Origin: Rutpela maculata
Lineage: Eukaryota; Arthropoda; Insecta; Coleoptera; Cerambycidae
Reading direction: 5' to 3'
Assembly: GCA_936432065.2 (NCBI GenBank)
Contig: OW386286.2
Span: 20,953,179 to 21,017,178 of the forward strand
DNA: 64,000 nucleotides
Made by a program: the position numbers and the translations under genes. How positions within the stretch are numbered: position 1 is the stretch's first letter; every line of letters begins with the position of its first letter. Below are positions 57,656-64,000 of this stretch, piece by piece. The notes under the pieces were generated by a model. The model ran no database searches and had not been told where the DNA came from. It was given only the letters and a program-made list of their open reading frames with translations.

Positions 57656-58099
57656 TTATAAGGCACAGTTGCATTCACAACTCACGTGGTTTCTAAGGGG
57701 ACGGTATACCAAGTGTATTACCAGAAAAAGCACAACAAAATTAATCAGCTTTAGCAATTGAATGGAATGTGACCTATATGTGTTTTTACTTCAAAAATTC
57801 ACTATTTTGCTTAACTTTATGCTTCTGGTGGTAAGGGTAAATATCAACCATATGGGTTGAAATTATTATTTTCCTCTTTTTATATCAAATATATATAATT
57901 GAAGTAACGATTTGAAAAAAATTCCACCTTAATGTTTCTCTTAAAAAAAAATGCTTTTCACAAATTTCTAGGTCCCGTCGGCATGGGAAGGAATATGTCT
58001 AGAAGTCTGAAATTTTGAGTATGTGATTGTTATATGAAATGTAAACTTTTTGAGGGGTGAGACCGAAAAAAATCAAAAATTTTTTTTATCAGGTATAAA

Positions 58100-58770
58100 T
58101 AAGGGACACCCTATACTACATATGGATGGACAAATCAACTGAGGAAGAGTTCACTTCATCCAGTGGATTTTATAAAGATAGGAATTTACGGACAATGTGA
58201 AGAGATGTTATTATTATTATTTTTATCAATAAAATGACATCTTCATTGTGACATTCGCTATAATATATACTTACGGACCATTTCATTAAAAGTTACTAAA
58301 TTAGTTAAAGGATTTTAGATTTCTATGATAGTTGTGCCCCATAAAGGAATTTAATTATTATTGTTATTGAATTAGATCTAGTTTAGAGATTAGATTCTGA
58401 TTTCCGTTTCATATTAAATTAAGATAATGAAAGCAATTTCAGTAATTGTTTAACTTGGTTGAACTAGTTAAAATGTCCTTTCATCATTTTGAACTAATAA
58501 TGCTGTGAAGGACTCGACTTGGCACAAAAAGATAATTGGCAGTTTGATCTCTGTAACGCAAAGTGTATTTTTGTGACTACTATGTGAGGAATTATTACAT
58601 AATTTTAAATTAACTGTGACTTGTACTCGAAAATTACATGGTGTTTTATTTAAAAAAAAAAACAGCAATAAATCCAACTCATAAAATTTTATGAATGACT
58701 CTATTTTTCTTTTTGGTTTGCTGACTTTCGATATTTGCATTCAGCCATGATGTTTTTGTTATTAGATATG
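58100..58770. other. AT-rich, no feature
   Basis: No ORF, hairpin or repeat supported. Confidence 0.35.
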
Positions 58771-58773
58771 TAA

Positions 58774-59219
58774 TGTGAACCCAGCTAAATAATGATCTAC
58801 ATTGAGACAATCTACCCCCTCGGAAAGGGATTGTTTGGGTAGTCGTGGACCTCACATGCTCTTCAGATGCTGGTACGTAGCCCTGATGATTTGTACAGTG
58901 TGCCGGCTCAAATCCGTGGTAAAGAAAACCCAGGTTTATCTAGGAACGACGATCACGTCGCAAATTAAATAGAAAACAAGTAATTTACTGCGATAAAAAC
59001 ATGACGATGAACACACAACTTTTACATTGGACACGAAACCGGAGGAAACAGCTGGTTTCCCCGGACCAATTTGATTATATAACTAAAATTATTACTTTCT
59101 TTACAAATTGACCACCTAGGGTCAAGAGAAAATGGAACGTTTTACGTACTCACCCCCCTCTTGCAGTTTATTCCCGGGCGGTAAGCCCCGTATGGAACGC
59201 TTTGTGGTTACATTTCACA
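58774..59219. other. GC-richer segment, possible solo LTR or untranslated exon
   Basis: It starts tgtgaaccc and ends ttcaca, LTR-like borders, and is about 446 bases, but I found no target duplication. It includes a good minus-strand donor (GGGG|GTGAGT, about 59145-59150) and a stop-free plus frame from about 58814 to 58971 with no known motif. Undecided. Confidence 0.25.
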
Positions 59220-59340
59220 AATGATTCGAGAAATTATTCTCACACTTGAAACGCTTCTAAAAATATATAAATTTTTGACATCCGTTAAGTTAACAATTTG
59301 CGTATTTGAATTAGAAAATATTAGTATTTAGCGACCAAAA

Positions 59341-59544
59341 ATGACTTTAAAATATTTCGGCGGATATCGCGATCTCGCCGGAGTCGAGCCTTTTCAATCG
59401 AAGCTGTGGACCGAACTGACTTCACTTTGTCCTACGTCCCAAGACTTTCAAAAGTCCGTTGGGTTATCTTTGCTTAGCCCAGCGTCTGGGCCAAATCCGT
59501 TGGGAACCGTTCAGATTTGCTTATCGATTCTGGGAGACTGTTAA
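59341..59544 (+). CDS. Short GC-rich ORF, unrecognised
   Basis: An ATG-initiated frame of 67 codons (MTLKYFGGYRDLAGVEPFQS ... VQICLSILGDC) sits in a marked GC-rich island. No domain, splice donor or signal peptide is seen. It could equally be a CpG-like 5' region of a gene on either strand. The minus strand has an acceptor-like TTATTAACAG at its upper edge, but every minus frame meets a stop. Confidence 0.2.
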   Translation: MTLKYFGGYRDLAGVEPFQSKLWTELTSLCPTSQDFQKSVGLSLLSPASGPNPLGTVQICLSILGDC

Positions 59545-60639
59545 TAATTGCATTGTATGGTAACAACGCCAGCTTCGATAATTAAATTTTATTAATAGTT
59601 AGGTCGAGATTTGAAATTAATTTAATTTGGAAAAATTTTATTTAGAAGAAGAAGAAGGGTGCTTTTAGCACAGTACCCTTCATGATGAATTTATTTAAAA
59701 TAAAGTACACACTAAACAGTAACAGGGTGACATAAAAACAGAGGGTAGGGACAGACCTTCATCTACACCTTTATTTTCCAGCTTCACTACATTATCAAAC
59801 GCAATCAATATTGTGATTGATAATGTAGTGAAGCTACGAAACCGCGTCACACTTCTATGTCTTTTCAAACTATAGTAACCTGTTTAACAAAGTTAAACAG
59901 TATATTATTTCAATTTGTTATAATGTACTGTAACGGTCCATTTTTGACCTCTAGAAATTATTATTTCAAATTACCAAATTTATTACTTTTAGGATATTTT
60001 CCGTCCTAAAAATATTTTAAGTCCATCCCTGTGCGCGTGTAAAGTAAATAGTATATTTAGATAAATAGCTCGCCATAAGCACCATATTGCTTTCGCAATA
60101 TATCGTGCCTTTGTCATATCTCTTTATGGGGGGTGATAGAAATATAATATAAAGAAACTTTATTCGAGTCGAGTAAATTGGAATCTGAAACAAGTGTTCG
60201 TTGTGGCCATTTCGGCGGTCACAGCTCAAAAGATTTGGATAATGGTAAAATTTGATTTTTTTTTGGCTTGAAAACCTAAGTTTGATTCTGTACATATCGT
60301 AAGTAAATATGGCAAGTTTCCTGTACTTACTGATTGCAGTTCATGAGGGCTATATTCCCTTGATTTCCTTCATATATCTTAGCTGTTGACGGAGTTTCGG
60401 CGTCGTTCATTTTGTGTTTAATTCCACTTGCTTGTGGGACTGTTATAACTTTTATGCCTGTCCTTCGTTTAAACAAGTAAACAGAATTTCTTTTGTAAGT
60501 GCTTCATACTTTTCTTTATAAAACTTATGTAGGTATTTTCTTGTATGATGCATGTAAAGTATTACTATATGTATTTCATTTCATAGGTTTTTTGAAACTG
60601 CTTCAAAATGTAAGGCAATTTACTTTTTACTCGGTTTCG
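59545..60639. repeat. No gene; hairpin at 59780-59835
   Basis: The word agcttcactacattatcaa is followed by acgcaatcaatattgtga and its exact inverse. The rest, including the minus frame 60017-60295, shows no gene. Confidence 0.55.
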
Positions 60640-60642
60640 AGC

Positions 60643-61125
60643 TTGTCCTAAGCTGTTTTTTGAGCTTACATGATTGACGACACGTGACAATTCTAACCTC
60701 GGATTCGGTTTCAGTGCCCCAAAGTACGTATAAAAACATAAGTCAACTCGTTTAATCAGCCGTTTAATAAGAAGAGTAGGGATCTTTTACTTGCCTAACA
60801 TTTAATAGACAAGAGACCGCCTGCTTTACATCCCCTCCGAAGGATGGTATATCCACTACGTAATCCTCGTCTGAAATTACGTTGCTTCCGCGTATACACT
60901 GACATACAAGCTGCTAGAAGGTGGGACGAGAACGCTGTATTTCCCAAGATAGGTCACCCATCCAAGTACTAACCGCGCTCGACGTTGCTTCAACGGAATA
61001 TCGACTGATATTCACATTGAAGTCGCCTCTACGCTCGCCCCAACAGGCTTGTTCTAAGCTGTTTTTTGAGTTTACATGAAAATATTGACGACAAGTGACA
61101 ATTTTGACCTCGAATTCGATATGAT
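60643..61125. repeat. Direct duplication, about 406-bp spacing, enclosing 5S-like sequence
   Basis: A 75-base segment (cttgtcctaagctgttttt ... tgacctcg) at 60643-60715 recurs at 61049-61120. Its ends resemble the MITE superfamily of 9817 and 26947 (cctcggattcggtttcag). Confidence 0.6.
60931..61000 (-). ncRNA. 5S rRNA-like sequence (pseudogene or SINE head)
   Basis: On the minus strand gaagcaacgtcgagcgcgg, ttagtacttggatgggtgac and cttgggaaatac match the A box, intermediate element, C box and 3' part of 5S rRNA almost base for base. The 5' third does not match and the 3' end does not close the 5S stem. It is therefore not a functional rRNA gene. Confidence 0.65.
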
Positions 61126-61790
61126 AGTCGGTGAAACAGTACATGACCTTTTTTTTTTGTTTTGTGTGCCTGTGCTACTTATTATGTTATTAATTAAGTT
61201 ATTAATATTCAGTCTAAAATTATTATCAAAGTCAAAGGCTAGACCTTTCAATTATTCCATATTTGAGGTGCTTCTTAAATTCTTAATTTGACATTTCGTT
61301 TGTCTAACATAATTTAAATTACAATCCGCACAGCTAATTTTATAAATGCCTGTCTGTTGCTGCCAGGTAAACTCTCATACTCGAAAACTATACGCTGATT
61401 CAGTTTGCATATTGTTAATATTAGGTCGCAACGAAATATGATTATACGGGACAATTAACATCATTTCTCTCGCATTCACAAACTTTGTTACATACTGAAT
61501 TCAACTATATTTCGTTTTGTAAGACATAAAGTATCAAATTATACTAAAATGAACATTTCATTGTAATCTGATGATAATAAGTTGTTAGAGAACGTGCTTA
61601 GGTTAAATTTCGTCTGTACCCTACGTCTCCATCTTCTAGCTTCTAACTATAAAAACTGGTATATGCATGACATTTGCACCAATCATTATTTATTTATTTT
61701 TCATAATATAATAATGAAAATACTAAAAAAAAAAACAATAAAAAAGTAATTGAGACAAATATAAATCTTAATAACCTAACCAATTAGAAA

Positions 61791-61889
<99 letters not shown>

Positions 61890-62534
61890 AATCATTGATT
61901 CCAAGTACATGATCCTCATATTACTAAGGCTGCGGGAAAATATATCTAACCAACTTACTAGTAAATTGCAGTTATTGCATATTGTATATATAGGCGAATG
62001 TTGAAGTACAGCTAGAAGGTTAGGTTAACACGTGAGGATATTCTGGGAATATTCAGGATAGAATATTCTGGGAACATAAAACCTTAATTGAGCTACGATG
62101 TCTCAGAAATCGTTTTTATTATGAATAATTTCAGATGAAAATATTTTAGATGGAAACTCCCACCTTCGTAAGAAAGTTACCATTGAATGTTCGTGGAATA
62201 TTCAAGCTTGGATTTCACAAAACAGTTATATAGCATTTTAACTATGTTAAGGTCCACGAAACTATAAATTCGTTGCATTTGTATGCCTCACACACTATCG
62301 CCTTGATATGATTACTAAGTGATAGTTTTCTTATCAAATATTACTTACAACACCGCAAATGATATTAAGATGCTTCAATGTTGTACTTTTGAGAGTATAA
62401 TTAAATGCCAACGCAGAGGTCTGTAATGTTTAAGGTATTACATTACAGTTTTAAGGATTAAGCGCTAATTTATTTAGTAGGCACCAATTAGAAAACTTGT
62501 CACATCAAATCTTTTTAAAGCATTCACGTAGAGA
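61126..62534. repeat. No gene; (AAAT)n microsatellite at 61789-61890
   Basis: About 25 aaat repeats. The remainder is AT-rich without recognisable elements. Confidence 0.6.
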
Positions 62535-63044
62535 GGTGGATAAAGTAAAAAAATATTTTGAGGTTTCTGGTTCTCGTACACACACTAAATCACATTTTTT
62601 TTTCATCCCCTTTAATAATGGGGTGGGGGTGGTAATGGGGGTGGCTAATGCCAAATTTTTTTTTGAGACCTTAGCTTCTCTTGTCTATACTAAATATCAA
62701 TTTTATGAACTCTTACCTGCTTGATTTACCTATTTACTCCAAATTTACCCCAATTTACCCCCCAACCCTTCGACGCAACAAGATGAAAATATAATCTAGT
62801 TCTAGATCTCGTTATAGTACATATGTGTACCAAATTTCAAGTCAATATCTCAAACGGTTCCAGAGTAAACGTGCGCACAAAAAAGTTACAGACCGACAGA
62901 CAGACCGACAGACAGACAGAAATTTTTTTTTTTTCGCTCAAACTTGAAATCTTGACGTTTCATGACATTCTAAGCCTATTTGAACAATAAAAATTTTTAA
63001 AAATTTTTTTGTCGTTACTATACTTCCACTGGATGTGGAAGTAA
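62535..63044 (+). mobile_element. Helentron-like element, copy 3 (5'-truncated)
   Basis: It begins in the body at gtggataaagtaaaaaaata, keeps one G-rich tract, the gacagaccgacagac tract, and ends in the same hairpin (63022-63042). It abuts a reverse-transcriptase fragment on the right. Confidence 0.7.
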
Positions 63045-63290
63045 AATTTAAGAGCTTTGCTGAAATTGCATAGTATAAAAATTGGACGACAGTTCGTTAT
63101 ATCATATTTGTAACTTCTTTTTATAAATAAGACACACTCTAGAATATTTCCAAATTTTAGGAAAGGTACAGAGCCTAACTAAAAAAGCTAGAACTGCATC
63201 GGTACCAGTCGCCATTTTAGGTTCAATCTGTTTTAAGGCGGGGGGAACATCGTTAAATTCAAATTCTTATGTGTAACTGAGATTTAAGTA
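63045..63290 (-). pseudogene. Non-LTR reverse transcriptase fragment
   Basis: On the minus strand ALKQIEPKMATGTDAV, IWKYSRVCLIYKK and, after a frame change, YTMQFQQS/LCNFSK resemble the segment before and into the first RT motifs (K..GPDG...; W..s.v.PI.KKGD; NYRPIS.L..FSK). It is cut off by the Helentron-like element at its 3' side. Confidence 0.5.
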
Positions 63291-63302
63291 AAAATTTCTC
63301 AT

Positions 63303-63328
63303 GATAATAATAATAATAATAATAATAA
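63303..63328. repeat. (ATA)n microsatellite
   Basis: About eight ata repeats directly beyond the RT fragment. Confidence 0.8.
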
Positions 63329-64000
63329 ACGAGTACCGTTAAAATGAAAGTATTCATAAGTACCTGGTACTGAGTACTTTGGGTTTTCAGTACAATTATG
63401 AATACAATTTACTCGAGTACTGCCCAGCTCTGGGTACAGCAATGTACTGAGGTTTCCTCTTCCTCTCAAAAATTATACTTCAGTACATATACAGTTCGAG
63501 AAAAACATTTTTTTCTAAATACACATGTGACGTATCGTTGAGAGGAGCTACTTGATCCGCCAATGATTTAACGACACATTAAGTACTATTAGATAAATCG
63601 CCTAACCCTTCATTTATGTCGATTCCGTCAGAGTAGCTAATTAACCCTTATCTTTGTGAGTAACTTTCAGACACTAGATTCGTCTACACTGCGTTGCATG
63701 GGTGAAATCCGTTCGAATTAATGCGAATTTCGGAACGAGTCTGGCGGCGTGCTGCCTATAACAACTTTGTTTGACTTATCGCCTCGCTAATTCTATTCGC
63801 ACATCTTGGCTCTATTTGCTTTTACTACATCAGTCTGTAAACGTCTGAAATTGCGATAAAGACCTATTTACAAGCGTTCATCAGGCATATACGTCTCATT
63901 TAATTTGCTTAATTTAATTTGGGGAATCTTTCTGCAAAAATAAAGAAAACTAGTGGAAGCATTATACTCTTGGCCGATTTATTGAGATTTTTATATAATT
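63329..64000. other. No gene seen
   Basis: Slightly GC-richer sequence (63640-63860) without a supported splice pair or ORF. Confidence 0.35.

Larger units (their letters stand above)
56025..58095. mobile_element. Inverted-repeat element enclosing piggyBac and family A remnants
   Basis: Bases 56030-56285 and 57825-58090 are inverted relatives, about three-quarters alike by eye. Shared blocks include gtctcaccc..t..aaaagttta, caaaatttcag, ccttccc(a/g)tgccgacggg, atttgatataaaaa and tacccttac. Inside on the minus strand are a piggyBac transposase remnant (56878-57655) and a family A C-terminus (56332-56607). The arms may be the element's long terminal repeats or an unrelated host for nested debris. 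Confidence 0.55.

Noticed and set aside
60931..61000. Functional 5S rRNA gene
   Set aside because: The 5' third does not match and the terminal stem is not formed.

Overview
The window is AT-rich eukaryotic nuclear DNA. It looks like an insect, plausibly a beetle with a large repeat-laden genome. The reasons are GT-AG exon signatures, 5S-derived SINE-like sequences, and remnants of mariner (DD41D), hAT, piggyBac, Gypsy and Jockey/CR1-like elements amid many MITEs and fold-back elements. The species cannot be named from the sequence alone. Nothing is bacterial or viral in layout, and no operon, CRISPR array or complete host gene is present.

Host-gene signal is sparse. Two short GC-rich, stop-free segments on the minus strand have good splice borders and lengths divisible by three: 20244-20420 (59 codons) and 4783-4926 (48 codons). 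They probably are two phase-0 exons of one unrecognised gene, separated by about 15 kb of transposon-filled intron. Weaker exon candidates lie at 47067-47140 (-), 25247-26059 (+) and 53821-53997 (+). The last is the N-terminal exon of a multicopy family that I associate with tyrosine-recombinase/Crypton-like proteins.

Layout. 1-2.4 kb: a broken multicopy gene (family A), a near-perfect hairpin and a Crypton-like fragment. 4.8 kb: host exon. 5.8-11.6 kb: Helentron-like element, tandem repeats, MITEs. 11.85-16.15 kb: a 9-bp minisatellite split by a truncated non-LTR retrotransposon. 16.3-21.7 kb: fold-back element, nested hAT elements with exact 8-bp target duplications, host exon, MITE. 22-29 kb: mariner-like MITE, tRNA-like sequence, LINE 3' end, second Helentron-like copy, long fold-back. 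29.8-38.6 kb: four large inverted-repeat elements, one with a CXC-type ORF (family C), another interrupted by a 5S SINE. 39.1-41.2 kb: a structurally complete mariner with TA duplication and a dead transposase. 41.3-46 kb: second family C copy, LINE pieces, and a MITE inserted in a relative of an intact local fold-back. 47.5-52.4 kb: a young Gypsy element with seemingly identical LTRs, one holding a hAT-type insertion. 53-58.1 kb: hairpins, RT remnants, and an inverted-repeat element containing piggyBac and family A fragments. 58-64 kb: ambiguous GC-rich ORF, 5S-like sequence in a tandem duplication, third Helentron-like copy, RT fragment.

The genes do not form a pathway. The value of the window is as a record of nested insertions whose order can be read directly, with a few possible host exons surviving among them.
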